A stretch of DNA of 64,000 nt from Hydractinia symbiolongicarpus (Eukaryota; Cnidaria; Hydrozoa; Anthoathecata; Hydractiniidae): assembly GCF_029227915.1 (NCBI RefSeq), contig NC_079880.1, positions 24,676,501 through 24,740,500 of the forward strand, written 5' to 3'. The position numbers and the translations under genes are program-made. Every line of letters begins with the position of its first letter. The first letter of the stretch is position 1. The notes under the pieces are model-generated. The model saw only the letters and a program-made list of their open reading frames with translations. It ran no database searches and had not been told where the DNA came from. Positions 45,101-58,700 of the stretch are shown one piece after another.

Positions 45101-48100
45101 AGGTGTTTTTTCCTTCAGTCAAAATGGTAAAAAAGAAAAAAATGCCAACAACTGTTTTATTTATTTCTCAAAGTCTTTTTTTTAATCTCTTTTAGCTTGT
45201 CAACCTGCCACCAGTTTTGGAGACAATCAAATCCTTGGAACAAAATAACATCAACTTCTCATTATTTGACAACGTCCGCATCGAGCCCACAGATGTTAGG
45301 TATGGCATAAATGTGAAATCTTCAGGAATTAGTAGGTTTTTTGTTTTGTTTTTGGAATCGAAATGTGTGTGATTGCTATACACAAAAAAATATATATTTC
45401 AGTATCATTTTGTAGTGTATGTTTCTTGTTATGTGTATGTATTTTTTACATAGTTTCCAAGAAGGTATCGATTTTGCAAAGAATGGAAATTTTGATGCTT
45501 TTTTGGCTGTTGGAGGTGGATCAGTGATAGATTCTGCTAAAGCTGCAAATTTACTTCTTTGTCATCCAAATCACGAACTTCTGGATTTTGTGAATGCACC
45601 CATTGGAAAAGGCTTACCTACAGAAAACGAACTGAAACCACTTTTAGCTGGTATTTTATACCTTAATACTTGCGTTAACCGCCAATTAGTTTTTTTAACT
45701 TTAAAAGGCACTTTTATTCAAAGCGCTTAAATTTTGCCAAATATTTCAAAATTCTATTTTAAAACAGATTATATATTTTAATTTTATAACTGCGTCTGAC
45801 GTTAAATGCTTATGATTAATATCTTCTACTATATTATATTTTAGTTCCAACAACAGCCGGAACAGGTTAGCACATTTTCTTTAGTTTTTTTTCTAAAACA
45901 TTGTCACTGTTTGTTGTATAATTGTTATATATTTGTTATTTTTCTTCTCAGGAAGTGAAACCACAGGTGTGGCAGTCTTTGATTATACTCCGTTAAAAGC
46001 AAAAACTGGTATGTCGGTTTGTTCTTGTTATTTTGTTTGTTTGTTTGTTTGTTGTTTTTGTCATTCTTGCTTAAAGAAGTCTAAAAACGTAATTCGATCC
46101 TTCTTCAGCATGACTGGATAAGAATTTTCTTTATACTTGAAATAAATTGTCACAGTAAACAAGCATGTTGGTGACAATTTAACTTTTAACTTGTTTTCCT
46201 CAATAAAATTAATGCAACATCTTTCACTAAAAATTACCAAAGTACACATAAAAAGCTATCAATTTGATATTCAACTTGTTGCATACGAGCACAAAAATCT
46301 GTCGTGCCTAAAGATTCAACTTTTTTAAGCCTCTTTTTTAACTATAGTACAAAGTTTATCATTTAAATTTGCAAAAGCCGCCATCTTTTAGTGCTTACAG
46401 CTCTATACTAATTTTTATTTCAGGAATTGGCAACCGCGCACTTCGGCCATTGCTTGGGATAGTCGATCCACTTCATACTTTACACATGCCCGCAAGAGTT
46501 ACAGCTAACAGTGGATTTGATGTGTTTTGGTAATTAACTGTTCTGTCTTCTCTCCTTTTTCTTTTTAACTTTAAAATAATGATAGAAATATGTTGTGCTT
46601 TTAGTCATGCGCTGGAATCCTACACGGCAATTCCATACACTGAACGCTCTCCACGTCCGAGTAATCCGAAATTGCGCCCAGCTTACCAAGGTAGTAATCC
46701 GATCAGTGATGTTTGGTCAAAGCACGCATTAAAAGTTTGCGTGGATTATTTAAAAAGGTGATTGGTTTTGCAATTCAGTTTCTCGCGTGGGTACTTTCTG
46801 CTTTTGAAAAAGCCTTACTTTAGTGAATTTTTTTCAGTCATAAATGTTTGCTAATTCGGCTCAGTTTGAAAAAAAATAAATTAATTCGTTGATTTGCTAA
46901 AAGAATATTGATCAATAAGTTACAAAGTTTGTCCTCTCAAAATATTTTGTTTCCATGCAAAGTGTTTACTGCAATATTTTCTGACACTAAATTAAGTTAA
47001 AATCCTTCGCATTTTTGGTCATTTTCGCGAATGTTTATGGCTATAGAAATTGTAAGTCAGCAAAATAAGGGATATTCTTCAAGACGAGAAAGTTTTTTCA
47101 ACTTAAAAAATAAAACAGCGGGAAATTCTCAAAGTTAATAATTTATTTCTTCTTTAACCTTCAAATACATTGTGTTTTCATTCTTCTTTGGTACTACGGA
47201 CATTTGTTGGATGTCCTGATCCTTGAAACGGTAATGGATGCAGACTTTAGATTACAAACAATAAGGAAAGAAGAAATAAAAAAAGAATTAATTACAATTC
47301 GCGATTTTTTCACCTCGTGAACTTTTTTGCCTGCGAAAGTTCCTGCCACTAAATTAGCTCTCCGAAATTACTAAAGGACTTCATTTTAATATTATTTTAA
47401 AACCAAAAATTATAGCCCCAGATATAATTATATTCGCTAACCGTGTTTGTTATTCGTTAACCGTGTTTGTTATTCGCTAACATGTTTGTTATTCGCTAAG
47501 CATGTTTGTTATTCGTTAACCGTGTTTGTTATTCGCTAACCGTGTTTGTTATTCGCTAACCGTGTTTGTTATTCGCTAAGCATGTTTGTTATTCGCTAAG
47601 CATGTTTGTTATTCGCTAAGCATGTTTGTTATTCGCTAACCGTGTTTGTTATTCGCTAACCGTGTTTGTTATTCGCTAACCGTGTTTGTTATTCGCTTAT
47701 TCTATCTTCTGTTTAAACCCAACAGAAGCATTAACGTGAGAATTTTTAATGGAACAAATGTATCTTTTTCCCTAGAGCTGTTTCAGATCCACATGATATG
47801 GAAGCAAGATCTGAGATGCATCTGGCGAGCGTGTTTGCTGGTATTGGCTTCGGAAACGCAGGTGTTCATCTATGGTATGTTCATATGTATATACGATCAG
47901 TGTATATACGATCAGTGTATATACGATCAGTGTATATACTGTCAGTGTATATACTGTTAGTGTATATACTGTTAGTGTATATACTGTTAGTGTATATACT
48001 GTTAGTGTATATACGGTTAGTGTATATACGGTTAGTGTATATACTGTCAGTGTATATACTGTTAGTGTATATACTGTTAGTGTATATACTGTCAGTGTAT

Positions 48101-50596
48101 ATACTGTCAGTGTATATACTGTCAGTGTATATACGATCAGTGTATATGCTGTCAGTGTTGTCAGTGTATATACGATCAGTGTATATACTGTCAGTGTATA
48201 TACTGTTAGTGTATATACTGTCAGTGTATACACTGTTAGTGTATATACTGTCAGTGTATATACGATCAGTGGATATACTGTCAGTGGATATACTGTCAGT
48301 GTATATACTGCCATTGTTTATTTCAAATTCCGTATAGTATGTGAGACTAAATTTTTTTCGAAGATGGTAAAAAACAATCAAACTTCACGAAATCAAACTC
48401 GCGAATAATTACTCTTGTTCAGATGGTGATAATTCAGCTATTTTAATTTGTATTGCACTTCTGTTTTGCCAATCGTCTTGACGTGATCTTTTTTGTGTAT
48501 TAGTCATGGAATGTCGTACGCTCTGTCTGGCATGGTGAAAAAATATCAAGCTGAAGATTATAATGTCGAACACGCGCTTGTTGTGAGTAACTCTGTTTTA
48601 GTTGTTCTAGTGATAATATACAAGCAGAGTTTCTGCAGGTCTAGGGACGCTGTTATGATAAATCGAGACATTTTGAATCCATGAAAATCGACATCACTTT
48701 TGTGATAAAGGTAAATTCCACTAGATGTCTGTTGCGCTCCATGGGCGCTTGTTTTGGTGGCGCGTAATCTTGATGGGCGCTTGTTTTGGTGGCGCCTAAT
48801 CTTGATGGGCGCTTGTTTTGGTGGCGCTTAATCTCCATGGGCGCTTGTTTTGTTCAAAATTTGTAAACTTTGCTAATAAAAATAGCTTTTGTACTTACTT
48901 TGACATTGACTCTCTTGTTTCAATATATTTTGTCCACGTTATAGGAGACATAATTTAAAGGGACCTTAAGTAGGGTTAAAAATCCCAAGGCTTACTCTTT
49001 TCAATTTTTTCAACTATAGTCGTACTTTGATAGTATAAGCATTTTATCGAACAAAAACACGAGTTTGTTTCATGCGAAGATTGCTAATTTGTAGTCTGCA
49101 ATAACGTTTCTTCAGTCTTGTCTTCCATTCGTATTTCAGGCTGATCGTTTCTTAAATTTCTTCATTGCAAAATCACATAGAATTAAAATTTGTTTGTTGA
49201 ATATCAGTACATTTACTAGTTATCCAAGATTCTTTACTTTCACGGAACCTGCTCATCTTTCAGCATGTTCGTGTAAGGGGTCTTCGAATTTTTTTTTTGT
49301 GGCCCCGTTAGCGGGATATCGCCGCTAAGATTCAGACCCCCTCCCCCCTCTTTTATCGAATTTCCGTCCGTGAAATACACACATTCGGGTAAATCTTGAA
49401 AGGCTCAGGGGCGTGTTTTGTAGATAAAAGTTATCGGAATTTATGAAAAGAGGAATTATGCTCACGAACGACGAAGAATTTTTAGGCCACAAACAATTTT
49501 TTAAAATTTCTCAATACTTAGCGGATTTTTTTTTCAAACATCAGGGGGTCTGAAGGGGGTCCCCCCTTATAATTTTTGAAGGCCCTAAGACATTAAAAAG
49601 GTTTTCATCACGTGTTCTTTTATTTCAGCCGCACGGTTTGTCCGTCATTATCACAGCACCTGCAGTGTTTAACTATACCGCGCCAGCTTGTCCAGAAAGA
49701 CATCTTGATGCTGCTGAAATATTAGGTATGGTTTTCGAAATTTGGATTGTTACATGATTTTGTAGTACCTAAAGAGTTTATATTTTAATTCTATGCGAAA
49801 TAGATTTTAACACTCACATCGAAGAATTACTGAACTTTCATTTGGCCTCGCGGAAAATTTTTAAAGGCCTTATTCGTGAAATCTATTTTCTCAAACATAT
49901 TGAACGCTGTTCTTCGCGAAAGTTTTTTTTATTTCGGAATTATTTTTTTTATATCGCTTTCGTATTAAGTTTTAGTGTAGCAATTGTAATCAACTTTTTG
50001 AATCGATTTAAAACCATGAGGTTTATTGTAACTTTACGCGCTATTTCAAGATCTCCTTTAACGAATAATAGTCACATGCATATACTTATATCGCCTTAAC
50101 GCAAAAAAAAAATTATCTTCGAAATTTTCTCCTTTAAAGGTATTTAGTAGATAAAAAGAAAGTGGAAATATTTAAGAAGTTGTATTTCTGAGATTTTATC
50201 CAGTTTGCGCACGGAATTTACACCTGATCGTTTTGCGCGCCTTCAACTGTAGCGCGATTTCTTCGCGTGAAAATTTAAGACGCACAAAAAGTTTTCTTCA
50301 TTGACCTGCGTCTGTGGAGTGATTCTTATTTTATATTTTGTTATATTCTAGGTGTTGACATCTCCAATGCAAAGAAAGAAGACGCTGGCCCGATATTATC
50401 GGATGCAATTCGCAAATTCATGTATGACTTAAATGTGGACGACGGTATTTCAAGTTTTGGTTACACGAGTTTGGATATTCCCGATTTAGTCAACGGGACG
50501 TTACCACAACATCGGGTTACAAAACTAGCCCCGGCAGGCGAACCAGCACCTGAAGAGTTCTCCATGATATACGAGCAGTCGTTAAAGATTTATTAA
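42112..50596 (+). CDS. ADHFE1: Hydroxyacid-oxoacid transhydrogenase, mitochondrial (ADHFE1)
   Basis: Fifteen coding exons give 475 residues, all joins in frame: 42112-42176, 42346-42401, 42661-42704, 44115-44168, 44588-44638, 45196-45299, 45454-45650, 45845-45865, 45952-46008, 46424-46529, 46605-46757, 47776-47874, 48504-48582, 49629-49725, 50352-50596. The enzyme is an iron-containing alcohol dehydrogenase that oxidises 4-hydroxybutyrate to succinic semialdehyde while reducing 2-oxoglutarate to D-2-hydroxyglutarate. The basic N-terminus ([16 protein letters not shown]) suits mitochondrial import and runs into [10 protein letters not shown] as in vertebrate ADHFE1. Core motifs include [13 protein letters not shown], the nucleotide-binding [28 protein letters not shown], the metal-site histidines in HALESY and HGMSY, and GFGNAGVHL. 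The end is SLKIY. One exon is only 21 nt. Introns 11 and 12 carry large minisatellites. Confidence 0.95.
43725..43905 (-). mobile_element. 5'-truncated LINE, 3' end with (ATG)n tail, copy 2
   Basis: In an ADHFE1 intron, the sequence from the ATC-repeat (43727-43746) through TTCTCGGCTTAACATCTG to CTCGGTCTACC is nearly the same as copy 1. It ends about 75 bases shorter, in the middle of the GRPRKTW-encoding segment. Coding matches on the minus strand end ..ASMENRC. Shared 3' end and different 5' truncation points are the hallmark of LINE insertion. Confidence 0.8.
47435..47696. repeat. 20-bp minisatellite in ADHFE1 intron 11
   Basis: About 13 head-to-tail copies of TATTCGCTAACCGTGTTTGT. Two main variants occur: CTAACCGTG, and CTAAGCATG in blocks of consecutive units. 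Confidence 0.9.
47880..48312. repeat. 15-bp minisatellite in ADHFE1 intron 12
   Basis: About 28 copies of TGTATATACTGTCAG with variants CGATCAG, CGGTTAG and CTGTTAG, beginning within a few bases of the exon-12 donor at 47874. Because the unit is 15 bp and lacks stops in several frames, long open frames appear on both strands. They are not genes. Confidence 0.95.
48722..48850. repeat. Tandem repeat of about 33 bp in an ADHFE1 intron
   Basis: Four units containing GGGCGCTTGTTTTGGTGGCG, separated by TAATCTTGAT or similar. The G+C content is high relative to the surrounding intron. Confidence 0.8.
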
Positions 50597-53030
50597 AACG
50601 TTTCGTCTGTTCAGTATGTGAAATTGCTGAAGTCAGCACTTTTTTAACCCAGTAATTAAGAAGGTTAGCCACTTTCAATTTGCCTTGAAACAATAATTTT
50701 TTATTTTTTAAAAACTAAATTTTTTAGATTTTAGTATTAGATTTAATTAGAATTTATTAGCGGTTGATAATTACTTCGGATGACTAGTGCTTACAATTTC
50801 AATATTTTAAATAGATCGAATTCGTTGAATTTAAAACTCATAGGACCTTTTTAAATATTGTAAAAAATGATGGCCCCAGATTTAAAACTTGGCAATTTTA
50901 AGAACTTTTAGGGTAATTAGAATTTTTTTTGGGACAAATTCTAGAAGAGAACACCAAAAAACATACTAAAACCATTTTTAATTTTAGAAGATTTTAGGAA
51001 GAAATGAAGTTAATAATAATCAAGACTCTTATTTCAATGTCAGAGAGAGGCCCTTCATTTTGAATTGTAGTAATTATGTGAATATAATTCATCAATCTTG
51101 TTGCAAGGTAAACATATCCTTCATTTGTTGTCACAAAACGTAATAGCAAAAAGTTACTATTTAATAAAAATAATAAATGTCACTATGAACCACCACTAGA
51201 AGGTGTTAATATTTTAGGAGGTGTGGCCACTCTGTAGAACTGACACAAGTCTCTGTATATTATCCTGCAAGGAACGGAGGTTCGTCCAAAATGAAAATTG
51301 CTTATGCGCTTTTCTAAAATCTCATTTCAGATTATTTTAACAATTTTGAAAGCGTGCAGTGGTCAAATTACGCATTTGAGTACTGCATGCTTCCTTTATA
51401 AAAATAAAAAAAAATTCCAACAAGCCGAGTTATTATTTTTATTGTTCCATTGTTTTGAACATTAGCCCTATTGTTTTTAACTTAAAATTCCAGCCTGATA
51501 TTCTTATGAAAGAAAAAGAGTGTATTATCAATTTCTCATTTTAGACCTTCACCGGGTGGCAAAAAAAGGTGGCTAGCGTCTGCATAAAACGTGTAAGTGT
51601 TGAGAAAATTGATTCAGTCCTAAAAACCCTTTCTGAAAATCCTGAAAATAAATATCCTTGCTTTTTTGTCTATAGTTGTTCTGGGATTTTCGGAAAACTG
51701 GCTCATGTATTTTTGAAATCTAATTTAAATAATCGATCGTCACTTAATTGTTCTCAAACTAGGTCCTTATAGAAAAAAGCGTGTACACCCGTCCGAGTAA
51801 CTCGTATAAACATTGTTCATAATAAGCTCGCACGAAGGCGACGGTAGCGACTAAACTCTTTAAAAAAATGATTTTTAATGATAGACTTGTAAATAAAAAA
51901 GTTTTTGTAACTTTTAATAGGTAAAAATATTGAATAAATTTAATTTTCTTTCTTGATTTTTTACTTTAGACAAGTAAAAATTCGAAAGAACATTATTTAT
52001 GCTCACCTACTAATAATTGTTATGTTTTAAAATCGCGCCTTTCGGAGATGGATGCTTAATTAAGTGCTGCGGTCGACCATGGCAAAATAAAGACGGTCAC
52101 ACCAAAATAAAGACGGCCATGGAAACATAAATAAGGCCACAGAAAAACATTCCACGTCTCAATAAATTTATAAATTGGAAAATTAAAAAAAAAATAAATA
52201 AATAAAATCTGACTATTTTTCGATATTCTAGAATGTAACAATATGCGAAGTTTAAGTTCAAAAATGATAAACTTTAAAAATACTTTAACCTGCTTTAATT
52301 TTTATCATTCTTACCAATTTTATAGATTAAGGCTCCTGTGCTAAAATAAGTAGCTTTGAATAAAAATAATAAATAAATAAAAAATCAATCTAATCAGTCA
52401 TTATTTTGAAAATAATAAGTGTCACTGAAGAAATCTGAAAAAAAAAACATTGCCGAGCCTCGACCTCAAGCCTATCATTGGCGAAGAAGAGCGGTCAAAG
52501 TTGCTAAATCTTAGCTTCATTATACTTATTAGAAACATCCACCATCTGTTTTTTATTTGTTTTATTCGCATAATACATTCAGCTCACGTGATTGCAGTGG
52601 GGTGTCCAGCTTTCAAAGCGAATAAATTTGTCTTTAATTATTCAAACCAATCTGTCCATTGCGTTGTTGTTACATTCAAACGTCAGTCTAAAACAGATTG
52701 GCGAAGTCAGTTCAATGAAAGAAAAACATATATAAGGGCGCCAAATTTTTTAGTTCTTTAATAATGTAATGAAGTTAAAGTTAAAAGACAAAGCGTTCAT
52801 CAGTGAGGATTCAATTTTTATCTAACCCGACAACATTTAAAAACGAATAAGAAGATTAAAATTCCAGATAAAGATGGACCAGAAAGAACTTAATGTTATA
52901 AAATGTTGAAGAACTGCAGTCGTAGTTGTAGTTAATAAACTCGTGGTTCGCAAATGATCGGTTATAAAATTATCTGAGGATAATTTGATATCTGAGCTTG
53001 CAAAAATATCGTTAAAGTCACATAAGAACT
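50597..53030. other. Intergenic between ADHFE1 and the guanylyl cyclase gene
   Basis: No gene is supported. A short run of repeats with AAAATAAAGACGG lies near 52082-52130. Open frames at 51569-51772 and 52450-52761 have no recognisable similarity. Confidence 0.45.
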
Positions 53031-55720
53031 ATGTACAAAAACAAATACCGCAAGATAACGCAAACACCAAGCAAGCACGTCGTATGTCGTACAGTACTAA
53101 TGTCACTGTTTTTGAACAAATACGTTGCCGGATTGGATGAAATCAAATTGGGTTTCCTTTTAACTTGGTCACATGTTGAGAAATATAACGACGCAATTTA
53201 TTACGCGGGTGCTGTCACGCGGGTGGTGGATGATATAAATAATAACCCAAACCTACTTAACAGCACAAAGGTGACATATCTGACCGCTGATTCCACATGT
53301 AGTAACCATAATGGCGCCAAAGGTACGGTTGATTTACTCTTTAAAAACATTACAGCTTTTATTGGACCGCTGTGTTCAAAACAATGCATCACAGGAGGAG
53401 AGATAGCAACATGTAAGAAGATACCAATGATCTCATTCGGATGTTCTTCAATACGGTTATCAAATAAAAGCAGCTTTCCATACCTGGCACGCGTTAAATC
53501 GTACGCACGGGGGAGTGGGGTTTGGACACCAAAAACCTTCATTGCGATAATGAAGAAATTTAATTGGAGACGCGCCTGTATTATTGAACGCACGCATGAG
53601 ATCTATACGCCATTAGGTGAAGCTACGGTTAAGGCGTTTTCAGAGTCTAACTTAACAATAGAAGAAAGATATACGTATCAATTGTATACAACGAAATATG
53701 AGAAGAAAGCAATTATTGAAAAACTTAACAAGAAATGTCGAGGTAGGTATCAATTCATTACCAGAGGGAATATGCTTGCACCTTTTTTTTATCTCAACGG
53801 TATGCTGGTTCAGTGGCAACAATTGTTCAGGTGATCACAAAAATTCGGTACCCAATTCTAACACAGATATTATGACACAACAGTATCAACCGGCCTTTAT
53901 CTTGTGAACAAAAAAGTAGGCAAAAAAAAAGGTGGAGAATTTTTTTTTTTGGTAGGTAAAAGTATTTGGCACTTGCAAAAAATTTGTGAAAATCAATTTT
54001 TACCAACATAGTTCATACAGTTCAATTTTTACCGCTAATTTTTGTTTATTTTTTTTCAAATACATGCAAATTTTACAAATGCTCCTTTTCATCTCGCAGT
54101 TTAGACTAAAAATTTAATCTAAATATCCAACGTATGTATTCTCTTCTTTTTGACGCATTTTGGTTCTTATTGGACTAAAAAAAGGTCAAGCAAAAATAGG
54201 GAAAAATGGTACTTGATGAACCAAAATATGGACAGTTTTATGGACAGTAAATATAAGCCGAAAAGCGAATGTATTACTTGTTTGGATTTCCACTTATCCG
54301 AACAAATTAAGAGGGTTTGATAAAGCAAATCCAAAGGGACTGGGGACAATGATTTCACTCCGGGGTTCTACATATCGAGCGGTAACTGTACACCTATCAT
54401 AGGTCACCGAGTTAGAAAGTGGACAGAAATATGGTGCGTTTACTAGCGAAAAAAGCGTATACACTGAAACGATCTGTAGCCGATTTTTCAAATTTCTCGT
54501 AAAATACACAATAAAAATTGATTGTAGCATCATCTACTTTATTTTTCAAAGAACAATATCTGAAGTTACTTTATTGCATGGAAGTTTTATTCACAGATAA
54601 GTAATCATTTTTGGTCTTTGTTGGAAAGATGTGAAAAGAAGATGTGTTTCGTTCGAACTGTTCACTGATTGGTGAACGTAGAAGTCACCATTAAACCTAG
54701 TGCACACTTTATTTGCAAAATGATTTGATGGACCGTTACCAAAACTTTTAGCTTACATTTTAAAAATAAAATATTTTGTCTTTTAGGCGGGTAAGTAATA
54801 GCCACAAAGCCAAATCTTTTTATGCCTATCATATCCAGAAAAGGAAATATCAGTCCAAACTTTCCCCGTCAAATTTTTGTCGTCCCTAGTATTTTTCCTC
54901 AAAATTTCGTCACTTGTGGCGTCTTGATAAAATGAAATTTATGGAGGCCTTTTCATCACTTGGATCAATAAGGTGTAAAGATATTTACAGCTTTTTCTTG
55001 CAACCTTTCTTGTAGTGATGTTCTTTCTAACACATTCAGAAGACGTGACGTCATTTCTTCTTCTTGCATACGAACTTGGCTTGATGAACTATGTATACAT
55101 CACCATGGACTATAAATTACTGAACGTGACAACAAGACAAAAGAAAGCTTTGGAAGGTTTGATATCAATCAGTACCAATTACCCGGCAAATGTTTCTTCT
55201 ACAAAATACGTTGAATTTCAAGAAGATTGCCGCAGAAGAGCGAGGCTTCCTCCATTTGAGCTGACTGACGTCAACTTAACAACCAAGGTATAACTTTTTA
55301 GAAAGTTGAGAGGAAGTTTATTTAGATTTTGTTAAACGAAAAAGTCAAGAACGTTCAAATTTAACGCGTAGAGTAAAATTCTGATTATACAAGAGCATAT
55401 CATATACAGCTTTCGTACGAATTCGTTTTATCATGCTACGTTATGACACAGTGAAGAAGTTATAATGTCTCCAGTAAATTTATATGTGCACTTGTTTTTT
55501 TTGTTTGCGCATTTGTGCTCTATACTCGTAACGTTGCGATGTTTAGAATTCTTCGATAGCTGCTTATCTTTACGATGCAACAATGTTATATACAATCGCT
55601 GTTGATGCAATGATAAAAGATGGAAAAATAGTTAATAATGTGATTAACTCCACGCTTTTGATGGATTACATCAGGAAAACTAAATTTCAAGGTATGTGTA
55701 AATAAATGAATGAACCAACG

Positions 55721-55760
<40 letters not shown>

Positions 55761-58700
55761 AAAAAATAGAATGATATAAGGATTACCATCCGACATGTGT
55801 TGCTCTTGGCATGTTAGTTTATATAAAGTCTTTCTCCTATTTCGAAGGGCGCTTGATCGGCAGAAACACAAATGATTTCTTCTTCATTCTGAATTGTATA
55901 CTTAGCCCTTTACGTAAATCAGTACTATGCCGTAATATTTATCTTTACAGGAATGTCTGGAGAGGTAAAGATGGATGATAATGAAGATAGAGTGCCGTTG
56001 TTTCAAATCCAAAATGTGAAAAAAGGAAAACTGGTCGTCACTGCGACGTATGATCCGTTGACTAACACTCCAATTGTGTTGAACGGTTTGTCTGAAATCC
56101 ACTTTCCAGGCGGATTATCGAATCCTCCTAGAGATGTGCCAGAGTGCGGATTTCATGGCGAAAAGTGCGGTAAATAATTATTAATGCCATGCTTTGAAAA
56201 TTTAAGTTTTTATTCTGCCTGAAAACACAAGAGCTAATCATTGGGCAAACAGATTCAATTAGTCAAGTAGCTAGCAAGCAAGAAAATTTGCTATTATGTA
56301 GGCCAGGTAAAAAAAGCAATTGACACGCTGTCTAGCCTGTTCATATCACAGAACCATACACATCTGGGCCTTCGAAGTCTTGGAAAAAGGAGAAGGAGTC
56401 ATTGACGCCGCAATGGCGATGTTTGTTTGGAGATTGTGGATCTAAAAATCTCAAACTAATATGCCAACTACAGCTCGAATACACAAGAAGAATCACAAAG
56501 CAAACAAAAATACAACTCTGTCGGATGTTTGTTAAAAATACAAACGTTTCTGTTTTTACAATGCGCAAGATTTTTTTTGAAGATTAAAATTTTTGGTACG
56601 AATTGGATAGCTGTTTTTCAACCTCAGTTTCCTATGCGATATTTACAAATAGACATTTTTAATAAAATTCGCTTACCCCTCATATCCGTCGTGTGTATCA
56701 CGCAGCGGTATTTGAAGACTTTTTTATTCACCATTATTACCTGACTGATACAAACAACGGTTAGTATGAAAAATCCGATGATTTGATTGGTTTACGGCTT
56801 ATTTTAACAGGTCTTTATATGAAGCCACACTAACCGGTGTTCGAAGCCATTATTAAAATGGTCACATAAAAAATTAAAAAACATTTTCATAGCACACAAA
56901 AAATATAAAAGTGGCTCACTTAAAACCATATTTTCATTTCAATTCACATAAACAATGATTCGAATTTGTTTTGTGTATAAGATTTTAAAATCGAACGATC
57001 TTGAATTTGAAGGGTATGAAAATCGAACATGCGTTTTTTTTCCTTGTTGCCTTGGGAATAGCAACTTTAATACAGCTTTGTTTTTTTTGTTCACAAAGGA
57101 ATATTTATTTGCAGATCAGATACAGTCAGGTAATAAAACGGATACTGACCAGTTTTGATGTTGCACTGTAAAATACAATGCCCTCGGTGAAGGGCACAAT
57201 CCTCGCAATCTTGGTCTGTACTTTTGATCCCAGACTTTGTATTTTACAGTACAATACCAAAATCGTCAGTATCCGTTAAGTATTCATTAACAAAAGGGTA
57301 TTTTTGGTTGACGTAAGTAGTCTTCAAGCCTTCAAGTGATTATATATTTGTTCGGATATATTTAAAATTCTGTTTTTTTAGTTCACGAAGATTCTTCTTT
57401 TGGTCGTTTCTTTCTTGCTCCACTTCCTCTGATATTGTTACCAGTACTTCTGTGTTTTCTTAAGAGGTAAGGAATTATTTTCTTATTATTATTGTAATGT
57501 CATGTGATACTGTTTCTTATTCACTGCTTATTATTGTAATGTCATGTGATACTGTTTCTTATTCACTGCTTATTTTTGTAATGTCATGTGATACTGTTTC
57601 TCATTCACTGCTTATTATTGTAATGTCATGTGATACTGTTTCTTATTTAATGTCATGTGATACTAATACTATGTAAACTGTTTTGTCTACCCATACCGAG
57701 AAATCGCAAGTATATCTTGAAAAATAATCCTGCTTTCTACAAACTCGAACAAAATAGCTATCAGTTAGAAATACAATAAACTGTTTTATCTATCTCTTCC
57801 GAGAAATATTACCCTCGGTTAGCGTCTTAACCTCCAAGCTCGGTTTACACTTTTGACCTCAGATAATATTTGTCGGTATAGATAGACGAAACAGTTTATA
57901 TTGCGTTGGTATAAAGCCCGTTGTGAAGACTTTTTAGCCAGTGAGCTGCGGATTTTCCGTAAAACCAGTTAAAAATAGCTATCAGTTAGTAATGCCTATT
58001 GTTAACTGCCTGGATTTTGCAAGCGGGCAATTAGCGCTCTTGACGACGGGAAGAAAAATGGTAGCATAAAATTTAAAGCACGAAAAACAAGTTTTAGGAA
58101 GCATTGAAAATGATTATATATCTAACTCCTACAATAGATTTTTTGATAAAACATTTTCATAAAATAGAAACAACAACAATGTCAAGATAAACAGTTAAAA
58201 TAACCATATTCAGCAACTTTCCGTCTGGATGCTTCTTCAACATGGCTAGTTAACTAGCTACATTGTCCATAAAAAACGACGATCTGATGATATCCAGTTT
58301 AATCAATAATACTATTAAATACAGGATGACGAAATTGTAACAAATACGTCTCCTCTCATTTTCAGACTCGTTTCTTCAGCTTTTTGGTTACCCAGTCAAT
58401 AAAAACTCGTTGAAGTCCATGTTAGCTAGCTTGCTAGTTAAAAAATTTACTTCAATATTCGTTGTAACTACATGTTAAGCACACATCCAACTATTCACAT
58501 TTTGTTTTTTCACATAACTTTTATTTCATGTCATTAAGGAACAGTATCACGTAATAGTATTAATTAGAGGTCCTAATTTTTAACTATCCCGAAAATTATC
58601 CCGAATTATCCAATTATCCCGAAAATTATCCCGAATTATCCAATTATCCCGAAGAAAACTTATGCAATGCAACCACATTTAATTTATTTTCATTCCTTTT

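Noticed and set aside
47435-48312. Possible CRISPR-like array
   Set aside because: Directly abutting repeats without unique spacers, in an intron of a eukaryotic gene: ordinary minisatellites.
47772-48408. Four long overlapping open frames (166-180 codons) on both strands
   Set aside because: All are translations of the 15-bp minisatellite in ADHFE1 intron 12; periodic VYT-type repeats with no independent support.
56955-57158. 67-codon open frame as a cyclase exon before the membrane helix
   Set aside because: The exon pair 55951-56169 and 57382-57466 joins in frame without it, and it lacks a fitting splice-site pair and any similarity.
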